Shown piece after piece: positions 43,951 to 52,712 of a stretch of 64,000 nt of DNA. The first letter of the stretch is position 1; each line of letters begins with the position of its first letter. The stretch is from NCBI GenBank assembly GCA_038134485.1, contig JAYPVG010000004.1:1-64000 (forward strand), given 5' to 3'. The notes beneath the pieces are model-generated. The model saw only the letters and a program-made list of their open reading frames with translations, did no database searches and was not told the DNA's origin. The position numbers and the translations under genes were made by a program. The stretch is from NORP240 sp038134485 (lineage in GTDB: Bacteria > Pseudomonadota > Gammaproteobacteria > Pseudomonadales > Pseudohongiellaceae).

Positions 43951-44739
43951 CTACTGGCGGCTACCGAGATGGCGTCCACCATCCAGGGCAATCACCTGAC
44001 CGGTCATGTACCTGGAGACATCTGCGGCAAGATAAAGCGCCAGTCCCGCCATGTCGGCAGGCGTGCCGATACGCCCCAGGGGATTTTCGTTTTCAATCTT
44101 GTCGCGGAAATTCTCCAGCATGTGCGCCATCATTTGGCTTTCAAACGGTCCCGGCGCAATGGCGTTCACGGTGATTCCGCGGGGCGCAAGTCGCACAGCC
44201 AGATTCTTGGTGAGAAAATGTACCGCCGCTTTGCTTGCACCATAGGCGAAGTTATCGGTGCCGGAAACTCGCAGTCCATCTATCGACCCGATATTGATCA
44301 CTCGGCTTGGATTTCCGGGAGTTGCATCTTGCTGCAACAGCGGCAGAAGGTCACGGGTCAACATGAATACCGCCTTTACATTGATGTCCATGACCTTGTC
44401 ATATCCCGATTCAGGGTATTCGTCGAACGGCGCTCCCCATGCAGCGCCAGCGTTGTTCACCAGAATATCCAGTTTCGGTTCCCGTTCGCTGATCTCGGAC
44501 ACAAACATCGCCCGTCCTTCCGATGTGGCGAGGTCTACCGGTATAGCGACACATTCACCAAATTCGGCCAGCTCAGCGGCAGTCTGCTGGCATGCCTCTG
44601 CCTTGCGAGCCGTGATGTAGGTTCTTATGCCGTTTTCCACGAATCCCCGGGCGATCATTTTGCCAATGCCCCGAGAACCCCCGGTCACAATGGCTACCTT
44701 ACCCGCTACCGAAAAGAGCTCGTTGATTTTTAGCGTCAT
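43951..44739 (-). CDS. Short-chain dehydrogenase/reductase (SDR)
   Basis: This 262-residue classical SDR has the NAD(P) motif VTGGSRGIGKMIARGF, NNAGAAWGAP, the catalytic tetrad with Ser in INIGSIDGLR and Tyr/Lys in YGASKAAVHFLTK, and C-terminal TGQVIALDGGRHL. It resembles 3-ketoacyl reductases and glucose dehydrogenases; the substrate is unknown. The ATG at 44739 is used; a GTG three codons earlier is possible. It ends 101 bases before the start of the membrane/spermidine unit on the same strand. Confidence 0.9.
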   Translation of the reverse strand: MTLKINELFSVAGKVAIVTGGSRGIGKMIARGFVENGIRTYITARKAEACQQTAAELAEFGECVAIPVDLATSEGRAMFVSEISEREPKLDILVNNAGAAWGAPFDEYPESGYDKVMDINVKAVFMLTRDLLPLLQQDATPGNPSRVINIGSIDGLRVSGTDNFAYGASKAAVHFLTKNLAVRLAPRGITVNAIAPGPFESQMMAHMLENFRDKIENENPLGRIGTPADMAGLALYLAADVSRYMTGQVIALDGGRHLGSRQ

Positions 44740-44895
44740 GATCTGCACGGCTCCCGCTGGCTCGAAGGCCAGGGTCTGAAAAGAGGCTGAAAATACGTGA
44801 TCGTCGGCTGGGGGTCAAGAATCGGGCTGACCGCTGTGCCCTGTATTCGAATTAAAAACGATCATCCTTCAGGCACCGAAGTTAAATTGCCATGG

Positions 44896-44924
44896 TGGAC
44901 ATTTAGACTGGTCGCTTTTATGCT
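44896..44924 (+). promoter_or_regulatory. Sigma-70 promoter for the OPA transporter operon
   Basis: TGGACA (44896-44901) and TATGCT (44919-44924) are spaced by 17 bases and match the consensus at 5/6 and 4/6 positions. Transcription would start near 44931, about 84 bases before the TTG at 45015. The element lies in the divergent gap with the SDR gene. Confidence 0.6.
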
Positions 44925-45014
44925 AACTTCGCATTGCATTGCAGCAATCGGAAGCTGTCTGCCTGCCACTAAGAATACTTTCATCAACCGCCCCTTCAGG
45001 GATCGAAAACCGCC

Positions 45015-46370
45015 TTGATCTTCTACACCGTCGCAAACGGAGTACGCACTCCGGTCAGCCAGGAGCTCCAGAACAGATTGAGTCGCTGGCGAATCTCTAC
45101 CTTCTGGGTCTGCCTCATCGGCTACGTAGGTTATTATCTGTGCCGTGGCAATCTCTCGGCCGCATTCCCGCTGCTGGAGCAGGAATTCGGCTATTCCAAC
45201 ACCCAGCTGGGTCTCATAGCCTCACTTTCTGAAATCGCCTACGCAGTCGGCAAATTCATAAACGGCCCCCTGGCCGACAAGATCGGTGGTCGCCGCATTT
45301 TCCTTATCGGCATGGCCGGAGCAATATTCTGGAATCTGGTATTCGCGTTATCCAGCAGCCTCACTGCCTTCATCATAGTCTGGTGCCTGTGCCGATACTT
45401 CCTGTCCATGGGTTGGGGCGGACTGACCAAGACCATCGGTAACTGGTACCCGCCGGAACGAAACGGAACCATAATGGGTCTGATCAGCATCAACTTCCAG
45501 TTCGGCGGCGTAGCAGCGACGCTTTTTGCCGCGTTCCTTGTGTATCTTGGCATCGCCTGGCAGGGGCTATTCGTTTATCCAGCCATAGTGCTGGCGGGCA
45601 TACTCCTGTGGTCCGCCATGGCATCCCGCAGCGATCCGAACGATGTCGTATCCGGTGTCTCTTTAGGCGAAAGTGATGGCGGAAAGAAACAACTGGCAGA
45701 TTATGGCGACGAGACAACGCCCGGAGTGCGGGTAATTCTCAGGACCCTGCTTGGCCTGCCTATCTACCGGCAATTGCTGGTATTCAGCTTCCTTACGACC
45801 ATGCTGCGTTCAGTATTCTTTTTCTGGACGCCGATGTTTCTGGTCGACACTGGCCTGAACGTACTCGACTCAATTCTGCAGTCGGCCATTTTTTCCTTTC
45901 TTGGCGTAATCGGCACGGTATTTATCGGCTGGTACACGGACCACCACGCGCCGAACGGAGATCGGGCCCGAACCATGTGGGTCATGCTGGTCTGCCTTGT
46001 CGTCAGCCTGGTCTGTATCTCGCTATTAAGCAGATCTGAAACGCCAAATTTTGGGCTGATCATGTTCTTCCTGGGATCAAGTGGTTTTTTCCTGCTCGGA
46101 CCCTACTCGATGAGCAGCGGTTGTCTGACTCTGGATATAGCCGGCCCCAAGGGAGCCGGGTCATGCACCGGCATTATAGATGGGTTGGGATATATTGGTG
46201 GCGCTATAGCCGCCTTCAGCGCAGGCTATCTGTCTGAATTGCTGGGGTGGTCCCAGGTATTCATGGTACTTGCCGGATTTGCTGTCATTTCCACATTGAG
46301 CGCCTACCGGATGAGTCGAGAGTTTCAGGGTATTGCGGCCTCCAGAGGCGGAGTTACGAACCATGCCTAG
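45015..46370 (+). CDS. OPA/MFS organophosphate or glycerol-3-phosphate-type transporter
   Basis: This 451-residue transporter has twelve predicted segments. WVCLIGYVGYYLCRGNLSAA and GFGG/NGPLADKIGGRR are typical of the organophosphate:phosphate antiporter (OPA/GlpT-UhpT) group, as are GWGGLTKTIGNWYPPERNGT and FFLLGPYSMSSG. No ATG or GTG is available; the TTG at 45015 is the only fitting start in the open frame, with AGGGA 12 bases before it. The next gene overlaps its stop by 8 bases and encodes a phosphodiesterase-like exported enzyme, suggesting the pair releases and imports a phosphate ester. Confidence 0.88.
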   Translation: MIFYTVANGVRTPVSQELQNRLSRWRISTFWVCLIGYVGYYLCRGNLSAAFPLLEQEFGYSNTQLGLIASLSEIAYAVGKFINGPLADKIGGRRIFLIGMAGAIFWNLVFALSSSLTAFIIVWCLCRYFLSMGWGGLTKTIGNWYPPERNGTIMGLISINFQFGGVAATLFAAFLVYLGIAWQGLFVYPAIVLAGILLWSAMASRSDPNDVVSGVSLGESDGGKKQLADYGDETTPGVRVILRTLLGLPIYRQLLVFSFLTTMLRSVFFFWTPMFLVDTGLNVLDSILQSAIFSFLGVIGTVFIGWYTDHHAPNGDRARTMWVMLVCLVVSLVCISLLSRSETPNFGLIMFFLGSSGFFLLGPYSMSSGCLTLDIAGPKGAGSCTGIIDGLGYIGGAIAAFSAGYLSELLGWSQVFMVLAGFAVISTLSAYRMSREFQGIAASRGGVTNHA

Positions 46371-47178
46371 CAACCTTTCTCCGAAGCTAAGATTCGCACT
46401 TACACTGCTGTTATGCCTGTTCAGTTCCTGCCTTATCGCCCAGACGGTAATCCCGCTGCCGGCGCACTCGCATAACGATTACGAGAGAACGCGGCCACTA
46501 TTCAGCGCTTTGCAGCTGCGCTTTGCCAGTGTCGAAGCCGATGTTTATCTGATTGACGGGGAACTGCAGGTCGGTCACGACCGGGGGGATCTGATGCCGG
46601 GGAGAACCCTTGGCAACCTGTACCTTGAGCCTCTGCGACTCATAGTGACGCGTGGTGTCGGCCAGGTCTATCCGGAAACCACCACTCCTTTGATTCTACT
46701 GGTCGACATCAAAACGGAGGCGGAGTCGACATACCAGGCGCTCGAGCGTGCGCTGGCGCCTTACGAGCGCTTCCTTACCCGCTTTACTCCACAGTCTACA
46801 GAACTTGGCGCGGTCACCGTGGTGGTTTCGGGCAATCGACCGCTGGACATCATGGCAAATCAGCCGGAGAGATTTGCAGGTTACGACGGGAGACTCACCG
46901 ATCTCACATCGGGCCAAGTTGATAGCAACCTTATGCCGATCATTAGTAACGACTGGGATGAAGTATTTTCCTGGCGCGGCGGAGAACCGATGCCAGACGA
47001 CCAGCGCCTGCAGCTGCATACTCTGGCGAACCTGGCGCGCGAAAACGGCGTCAAACTTCGGTTCTGGAATACTCCGGATATTCCGCCGGTCTGGGAGGCA
47101 CTGTACGAGGCCGAAGTTGATCTGATCAATGTCGACCGAATTGACGCTTTCAGTGAGTTTTTCTCGAGCGGGCGTTAA
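46363..47178 (+). CDS. Exported GDPD/PI-PLC-like phosphodiesterase
   Basis: This exported enzyme of about 271 residues has a signal peptide (FALTLLLCLFSSCLIAQ). PAHSHNDYERTRPLFSALQL, RFASVEADVYLIDGELQVGH and LVDIKTEAESTYQALERAL match the glycerophosphodiester phosphodiesterase/PI-PLC-X fold, with the two-His/Glu-Asp metal set visible in HSHND and EADV plus VGHD. It would cleave a glycerophosphodiester in the periplasm, giving glycerol-3-phosphate for the transporter encoded upstream. The ATG lies inside the end of the transporter (8-base overlap). Substrate is inference. Confidence 0.87.
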   Translation: MPSNLSPKLRFALTLLLCLFSSCLIAQTVIPLPAHSHNDYERTRPLFSALQLRFASVEADVYLIDGELQVGHDRGDLMPGRTLGNLYLEPLRLIVTRGVGQVYPETTTPLILLVDIKTEAESTYQALERALAPYERFLTRFTPQSTELGAVTVVVSGNRPLDIMANQPERFAGYDGRLTDLTSGQVDSNLMPIISNDWDEVFSWRGGEPMPDDQRLQLHTLANLARENGVKLRFWNTPDIPPVWEALYEAEVDLINVDRIDAFSEFFSSGR

Positions 47179-47235
47179 TCCCTGAGCTCGATCAAACCTG
47201 CTAGTTTGCAATTCGACTGGTAATCAAAGTTTTCT

Positions 47236-47263
47236 ACTATTTCAATAGTCGGCACGATACAAT
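47236..47263 (+). promoter_or_regulatory. Palindrome with putative -10 upstream of ACHEGNYG copy C
   Basis: ACTATT-TC-AATAGT (47236-47249) is a perfect palindrome with a two-base centre. TACAAT (47258-47263) nearby fits a -10, with no good -35. The palindrome overlaps the -35 region and could be a repressor site for the gene at 47293. AGGAG precedes the ATG at 47293. Confidence 0.35.
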
Positions 47264-47292
47264 GCGCTACTCTCAAGTACAGGAGATTCCGT

Positions 47293-48345
47293 ATGATTGG
47301 AATAAATAAGCCAGCTCATGGTTCGACCATCGCAACAGTCTTAATTGGCCTGTCGCTGGCAAGTTCGGCCACTCTGGCACAGACCAGTGAAATCCCTGAT
47401 CTGGAAGGCACGTGGACCAACGCATCTCGCACGCCGCTTACCCGACCTCGCGGCATCGATACCCTGGTTGTCCCAGCCGAGGAAGCCGAGCGGATTGTGG
47501 CAAATATGTCCATCGCCGGCATCTCGGCAGAAAATATTGCCGCTGGACCCGCAGTGGACGAAGCGACTGGAGCCCCCCCGGCGGGCGCCCAGGACTTTGG
47601 CCTGCGAGGTTACAATCTGTTCTGGACGGATCCAGGCTCCACTCTGGCTTTCGTCAAGGGAGAATTTCGCACTTCACTGGTCGTGGATCCGCCCAATGGC
47701 CAGATACCTCGAAGGGAGGATCCGCAATTAGATTTTCAGCGTGCCAACTACGGGGCCCGCTATCTGACCGGAGTCGGTGATACCCGGGGACCGGAAGCCA
47801 TTCCATTGGCGGAACGGTGCCTGATCGGTTTCGGCAACACTGCCGGACCGGGCATGATGGGCACGCTTTACAACAGCTCCTACCAATTCGTTCAAACTGA
47901 CGATTACGTAGTCATTCACGTCGAGATGGTGCATGAAGCGCGGGTAATTCCTATCTTCGATGATGCGGACCAGGCGCACGCCAATCGACGACCGGCGGAG
48001 CACGAGCCCTGGTTTGGCGACTCGGTAGGCTGGTATGAGAACGGCTCACTAATCGTGGAAACAGTGAACATTAATCAACTGCAATTAAGCGAAAGTTCCA
48101 TCCCGGTGACCAAGCAAGGTAAGATCATTGAAACTTTTACACCTTACTCCGAAACCGAGATCATCTATCGGTTTACGGTTGAAGACGACAACATTTACCG
48201 TCAACCCTGGACTGCAGAGTTGAGCTATCACGCAATGGATGGACGAATTTATGAATATGCCTGCCATGAGGGCAATTACGCTTTGCCTGGCATCCTTGCT
48301 GGCGCCCGTCGGCAGGAGGTAGCAGAGGAATTCGGATCCGAGTAA
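47293..48345 (+). CDS. Exported protein of the ACHEGNYG family, copy C
   Basis: This 350-residue paralogue of 1075-2085 and 10787-11809 has a signal peptide (SLASSATLAQT). Shared blocks are TSEIPDLEGTWTNA, FRTSLVVDPPNGQIPRR, LAERCLIGFGN, MVHEARVIPIF, DSVGWYENGSLIVETVNINQ and EYACHEGNYALPGILAGARR. Unlike the two minus-strand copies, it is alone, led by a palindrome and followed by a terminator at 48417. The role is unknown. AGGAG upstream fixes the ATG. Confidence 0.85.
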   Translation: MIGINKPAHGSTIATVLIGLSLASSATLAQTSEIPDLEGTWTNASRTPLTRPRGIDTLVVPAEEAERIVANMSIAGISAENIAAGPAVDEATGAPPAGAQDFGLRGYNLFWTDPGSTLAFVKGEFRTSLVVDPPNGQIPRREDPQLDFQRANYGARYLTGVGDTRGPEAIPLAERCLIGFGNTAGPGMMGTLYNSSYQFVQTDDYVVIHVEMVHEARVIPIFDDADQAHANRRPAEHEPWFGDSVGWYENGSLIVETVNINQLQLSESSIPVTKQGKIIETFTPYSETEIIYRFTVEDDNIYRQPWTAELSYHAMDGRIYEYACHEGNYALPGILAGARRQEVAEEFGSE

Positions 48346-48416
48346 AAGGATAAACCAAGGCCCTAACTGGCTCGCCATGCAGCGACAATAAAGCGGCATC
48401 TACAATCAAGCCCAAG

Positions 48417-48449
48417 CCCCGACCAGTGATTGCTGGCCGGGGTTTTTTT
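48417..48449 (+). terminator. Rho-independent terminator after ACHEGNYG copy C
   Basis: The stem CCCCGaCCAG / CTGGcCGGGG (one mismatch) with a six-base loop is followed by seven T residues (48443-48449). It lies 72 bases past the stop at 48345. On the other strand no T-run follows, so it serves the plus strand. The TonB receptor ends at 48460 just beyond. Confidence 0.85.
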
Positions 48450-48459
48450 ACTGTTCGGT

Positions 48460-50616
48460 CTAGAAGGTAAACTCCATACCGACAATCGCGGTACGGGGCT
48501 TATTGGGTCGTGCCCCGTCGGGGTTTCGCGAAACGATCTCCCGTTCATCAAACAGATTTTCCATCTTGAAAAACAGCGCTGCATTGTCAGAAAAAGCGTA
48601 ACGACCAATCCAGTCAACAACCAGCAGGTCATCGGTTACCTGCCGCCCAGTGTCGCTGCGGTTACAGGCGATCCTTGCACATTGCTCGTCGAGGTACTTG
48701 ACGATCAGGTAACTGTCGAATCCATTGAGTAGCTCCAGACCCGCTCGCAGGCTGTAAATGTGTTCAGGTATATCCTTCAAGAGGTCGCCTTTCCTCACGT
48801 CAGAGACCAGATTGTCGCTGCTGATTTCAGCGTTGGTCCAGGTATAGGTAAGATCGAGTGGCACCATTGCGCTGCCCCATTGCAGCAGGGCACTGGCCTG
48901 CCATTCTAGACCGGCAATAGTCGCCTCGCCGGTCTTGAAACTGCCAAGATCTGCCCCGTTACTGCAAGGACTGGCAACGGAACAATTTTCGGTTTTGTTG
49001 GCAAAGTCACTATAGAAACCGATAGTCTCCAGGAACCAGGTTTCGCCCTGGTAGCGGACTCCGGCCTCGAAGTTCATGCTTGTCTCGGGATCTTCCCGAT
49101 CTGTCGCACCGGCGCCAAGCGGAGAAAAGCCTCGGTGCACACCACCCAATACCTGCCAGTACTCATCAAGGTCATAGGTAAAGGAGACCCCTGGCAACCA
49201 CTCTCTCGCATCGCTCGGCGTGCGCCTACTGGTGATCGTGCGCTCAAGGTCTGAGAATCGAGTTTCGCTGCTTTCCACATCTTCATAGCGCAGCGCAGCA
49301 GTGACCAGCAGATCATTACTGGCCTGCCAGCTGTCTATCATCCACAGGCTTGTCGCATCTGACCTGCCAAGCCGGTTATCACTCGAGCCGGGCAATTTCA
49401 GCCGATCAAATAGCAGCTGCCCGCTGCGCTGATCGAATATCTCTACCGGTTGAAACCGGTCAACCTCGTCTTCGTGCCCTCTGAGACCGATATCGATATC
49501 GTGACTACCGGCTGCGTAAGAGAGAGCAAACTCAGCGCCACGGGAGTAATAGCTGCGGCTGTTGTGCTTGTAGCTCAGGCCAGCCACGTCTTCACGACCA
49601 TCGAGCACCGCCTGAGCGAAAACATCACCGGCATTGGCAGAGTCAATATATTGGCTGCCGCCAGACAGCTTGAACCAGTCCCGCGTGAATTGATTGTCAT
49701 AGGCAATGATACTCGCCGTCAGCTTGTCCGTGAGTTCGACCCGGTAGGTCAGCTGCACACTGGAATGTCGATTGCTCATCTCATCGGGTTCTGACAGTCC
49801 ATAGCGTCGATTGGGATCGGCAAGAAAATCGACGTCGCTGAGTCCCAGATACGTTTCCTCCGAGTTTTCTTCAGAATACTGGAGTTTCAGCTGTAGCTGC
49901 TGCGGAAGTCGCGCGGAATCGTCTCGCCATCCCAGCTTTACCACATAATCCTCGATGGCCACTTCACCCCTGCCGCCAGAACGGTCTATCTCCTTGAATC
50001 CTGGGCCATGCCGCTGAACCGTTTCCGCAAGGAAACTGAGAGGTCCAGCCACACCCCCAACATGACCGTGGACGTCGCCCAATCCGCGGTGGTCACTCAT
50101 AACGCGCAGTTTGCCAGAGGTAGATCTGGGCATCGGGCTCGATACTAGATTGACCACTCCGCCCGTCGTCTGGGGACCATAGCGCAGTAGTGGAGCACCT
50201 TTCAGAACCTCCACCGCCGACTGACGCTGCATAGTCGGAAAATAGTAGGCCTCAGGCGCTGAATAGGGCGCGGGTGCCATCATCACCCCATCCTCGAGGA
50301 GAGTGATCTTGCTGCTTCGCTCGGATGTCGCCCCACGAATTCCGATATTGGGACGCAGACCCATACCCTCTTCCTCGCGAATGTAGATACCGGGGACGGT
50401 CTTTAGCAGCTGATTGATATCGGTTGCTACCTCATTGTTAATCTGTTCCGGGGAGACAACTACGCCGGACCCGGCCAATTGTCGTGCATCGTCACGGCTT
50501 CCGATGATGACAAACTCCTCCAATACCGCCTCCTGAGCAAGCGACGGGCCTGCAGCAGCTGACAAACAGGCCAGGACTATCCCGGCAGAGAGAAGAGACT
50601 TGCGGTGCAATTGCAT
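48460..50616 (-). CDS. TonB-dependent receptor, FecA-like
   Basis: This outer-membrane receptor of about 718 residues has a signal peptide (to GPSLAQE), a plug domain (INQLLKTVPGIYIREEEGMG, GLRPNIGIRGATSERSSKIT, DGVMMAPAPYSAPEAYYFP) and a 22-strand barrel to the C-terminal TAIVGMEFTF. The plug resembles FecA (ferric citrate) rather than siderophore receptors. A Fur-like site is upstream at 50710. The ATG at 50616 is chosen over an open extension of 21 codons. No FecR/FecI or binding protein is in the window, so the ligand is unproven. Confidence 0.9.
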   Translation of the reverse strand: MQLHRKSLLSAGIVLACLSAAAGPSLAQEAVLEEFVIIGSRDDARQLAGSGVVVSPEQINNEVATDINQLLKTVPGIYIREEEGMGLRPNIGIRGATSERSSKITLLEDGVMMAPAPYSAPEAYYFPTMQRQSAVEVLKGAPLLRYGPQTTGGVVNLVSSPMPRSTSGKLRVMSDHRGLGDVHGHVGGVAGPLSFLAETVQRHGPGFKEIDRSGGRGEVAIEDYVVKLGWRDDSARLPQQLQLKLQYSEENSEETYLGLSDVDFLADPNRRYGLSEPDEMSNRHSSVQLTYRVELTDKLTASIIAYDNQFTRDWFKLSGGSQYIDSANAGDVFAQAVLDGREDVAGLSYKHNSRSYYSRGAEFALSYAAGSHDIDIGLRGHEDEVDRFQPVEIFDQRSGQLLFDRLKLPGSSDNRLGRSDATSLWMIDSWQASNDLLVTAALRYEDVESSETRFSDLERTITSRRTPSDAREWLPGVSFTYDLDEYWQVLGGVHRGFSPLGAGATDREDPETSMNFEAGVRYQGETWFLETIGFYSDFANKTENCSVASPCSNGADLGSFKTGEATIAGLEWQASALLQWGSAMVPLDLTYTWTNAEISSDNLVSDVRKGDLLKDIPEHIYSLRAGLELLNGFDSYLIVKYLDEQCARIACNRSDTGRQVTDDLLVVDWIGRYAFSDNAALFFKMENLFDEREIVSRNPDGARPNKPRTAIVGMEFTF

Positions 50617-50709
50617 CTTGTGACTTGTTCGAGCGCGCGAAATTGTAACAATCGGTAGTGCTCGCCTCCTGGCAAGCACCTCATGCCGATAAAGAAATCG
50701 GAATATTAA

Positions 50710-50724
50710 TGATAATTATTCGTA
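50710..50724. promoter_or_regulatory. Fur-like iron box upstream of the TonB receptor
   Basis: TGATAATTATTCGTA resembles the Fur 7-1-7 consensus TGATAAT-N-ATTATCA: all seven bases of the left arm match and four of the right arm. The region around it is AT-rich (50700-50755). It lies about 95 bases upstream of the receptor start at 50616. Iron-dependent repression is likely but the right arm is degenerate. Confidence 0.5.
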
Positions 50725-50793
50725 TTTGCAATAAATTCTTATGGTTATTGTGAGTTAAGCTAGAGCAGAAAAGTGGAATTGCCGGACTGCTGG

Positions 50794-51504
50794 TTATCGG
50801 TAGGTCACCATATGCCGCAGATCTGGTGCCTCCAGGTGGGACAGGCTGTTGAACTGGGATAGCGATACCCTGCCGTTACCATAAAGGATTCGCGTAACAG
50901 AGCTGTTGTGAACCAGCCAGTTGGTGGCGATTACCTGCCGATCAGGAAAGTCCAGCGCTCGCTGCAACGCCAGCGCAATTACCCCACCCGACGTGGATAC
51001 GAGCACTTTGCTGCCGCGCTGATGAGACGCCATTAACTCATCCATGGCGTTATGGACTCTGGACTGGAAGTCACGAAATGATTCGAAGTCCTGGTCTTGT
51101 TCGGAAGGTCTCAGTTCGCCCGCGATCCACTTCGCCGTCGCTGCCTCAAAAACGCGCTGAAAAAGTCTTTCATCAGCAATTGGCAGGCTTAGTTCGGGAT
51201 GAAAAGCACCCTCTTCGGCATGGTCGCGCAGATAAATACGAATTAACGGGTCACTATCGTACTCGTTGAAAGCGGGGTTTGTTTTGATTTCGCGATGCTT
51301 TTCCTCGATGTGCCGCAACAGTTCACCGGCAGTTTCCTGCTGACGTCTTAGCTCGCCGGCGTAGAGGTGGTGAAAACTCTCACCAAGATTGTCCCAATGT
51401 CTGGCAAGGTGTTTTACCTGCTTGAAGCCCGCGTCACTGAGACGGTCATAGGATTCCGTGCCGAATGAGGCCTGCCCGTGACGTACGAAAACCAGCTCGC
51501 TCAT
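50794..51504 (-). CDS. Histidine phosphatase family protein lacking the second catalytic His
   Basis: This 236-residue branch of the phosphoglycerate-mutase-like superfamily starts MSELVFVRHGQASFG with the catalytic RHG. Later blocks are SDAGFKQVKHLARHW and YAGELRRQQETAGELL. The second active-site segment reads VLVSTSGGVIALAL, with Ser where most members have His (SHGGV). A TSGG variant occurs in a subset of proteobacterial members, so this may be a natural branch. Activity is unclear. It lies 14 bases before the acyl-CoA dehydrogenase pair on the same strand. Confidence 0.87.
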   Translation of the reverse strand: MSELVFVRHGQASFGTESYDRLSDAGFKQVKHLARHWDNLGESFHHLYAGELRRQQETAGELLRHIEEKHREIKTNPAFNEYDSDPLIRIYLRDHAEEGAFHPELSLPIADERLFQRVFEAATAKWIAGELRPSEQDQDFESFRDFQSRVHNAMDELMASHQRGSKVLVSTSGGVIALALQRALDFPDRQVIATNWLVHNSSVTRILYGNGRVSLSQFNSLSHLEAPDLRHMVTYR

Positions 51505-51518
51505 CGGTGCCGGGCCGC

Positions 51519-52652
51519 CTACAGAGAAGCAAAGCGCCTGGTGTGAAAATCAGTATTGCCAAAAAGAGTTTCAATAGCGGTTACCCGCTTGAAGAAATGC
51601 GCAACATCCAGTTCCTCGGTGATACCGATACCGCCATGCAATTGCACCGCTTCCTGACTGACTTGTATTATGGCCTTTCCCAGTCGACTCTTCGCTGCCG
51701 CTACGGCCTTTGCCTTCTCGGTGTCGGAGGCGCTGCTATCCAGCTTCATGGCTGCCATCAATACGATTGAACGGGCCAACTGGCACTCTATGAACATGTC
51801 GGCCATGCGGTGCTGCAAAGCTTGGAAAGTCCCAATCGGCACACCAAACTGCTTGCGGGTCTTGCTATATTCAACGGTTTTTTGCAACAAGGAATCCAAG
51901 GCTCCGAGTGCCTCAGCCGCCACCGCCACCGTTGCAATATCGATAACTTTCTCAAGCACCGACAGCGCCTGGCCGGCATCACCAAGCATCTGATCGCTCG
52001 CCACCTGAACATTATCGAATCGAATATTAGCTGCGGTATGCCCATCGATGTTGCGATAGGACTGCCTGGTAACTCCTTCGGCACTGGCATCAACCATGAA
52101 CACAGAAATTCCATCCCGATCTAGCTGATCTCCGGAGGTACGTGCAACTACCAGCAAGCTATCCGCGCAGCCACCGTTCAATACAGCCACTTTGCTGCCA
52201 TTGAGAGTAAAAGTATCACCCTGCTGCGTCGCGCTGGTTGAGACGCTGGCAAGATTGTATCGACTTTCAGGCTCGCTGATCGCACAGGCAAGCTGCACTT
52301 CACCGGACATGATTTTTGCAATCAGGTCCGCCTTCTGATCAGCCGAACCAAGGCCGCTGACCAGGCCACCAGCCATCACCGCGGTTGCCACAAAGGGCTC
52401 GACAACGATGCCTTTGCCCAATTCTTCCATCATTACCATGAGATCAACTGCTGACGCACCGAAACCACCGTCTTCCTCGCTGAAAGGCACAGTCAGCCAG
52501 CCAAGCTCTGCAAACAAGTTCCAGTAATCCTCGCTATACCCTTTTTCGCCGGCCAGGATTTCCCGGCGAGTATCAAAGTCATAATTCTCTCGCACGAATT
52601 TTTGCACGCTGTCCTGCAGCATCTGTTGTTCATCTGTAAATGAAAAATCCAC
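51519..52652 (-). CDS. Acyl-CoA dehydrogenase, non-catalytic-type subunit (second pair)
   Basis: This 377-residue acyl-CoA dehydrogenase family protein starts VDFSFTDEQQMLQDSVQKFV (GTG, GAGGA seven bases upstream). Blocks: LACAISEPESRYNLASVST, FTLNGSKVAVLNGGCADSLL, IDIATVAVAAEALGALDSLL, VQLHGGIGITEELDVAHFFKR. The tail IETLFGNTDFHTRRFASL lacks the EGT-IQ catalytic glutamate. It therefore resembles the copy at 21559 and pairs with the gene at 52713. Together they look like a second heteromeric acyl-CoA dehydrogenase. Confidence 0.88.
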   Translation of the reverse strand: MDFSFTDEQQMLQDSVQKFVRENYDFDTRREILAGEKGYSEDYWNLFAELGWLTVPFSEEDGGFGASAVDLMVMMEELGKGIVVEPFVATAVMAGGLVSGLGSADQKADLIAKIMSGEVQLACAISEPESRYNLASVSTSATQQGDTFTLNGSKVAVLNGGCADSLLVVARTSGDQLDRDGISVFMVDASAEGVTRQSYRNIDGHTAANIRFDNVQVASDQMLGDAGQALSVLEKVIDIATVAVAAEALGALDSLLQKTVEYSKTRKQFGVPIGTFQALQHRMADMFIECQLARSIVLMAAMKLDSSASDTEKAKAVAAAKSRLGKAIIQVSQEAVQLHGGIGITEELDVAHFFKRVTAIETLFGNTDFHTRRFASL

Positions 52653-52712
52653 TTGTTTTTCCTCGAATACTCGCTGTTGTGCCGTCAGTCTGTTTGCGGG
52701 ACCGTAATACGG

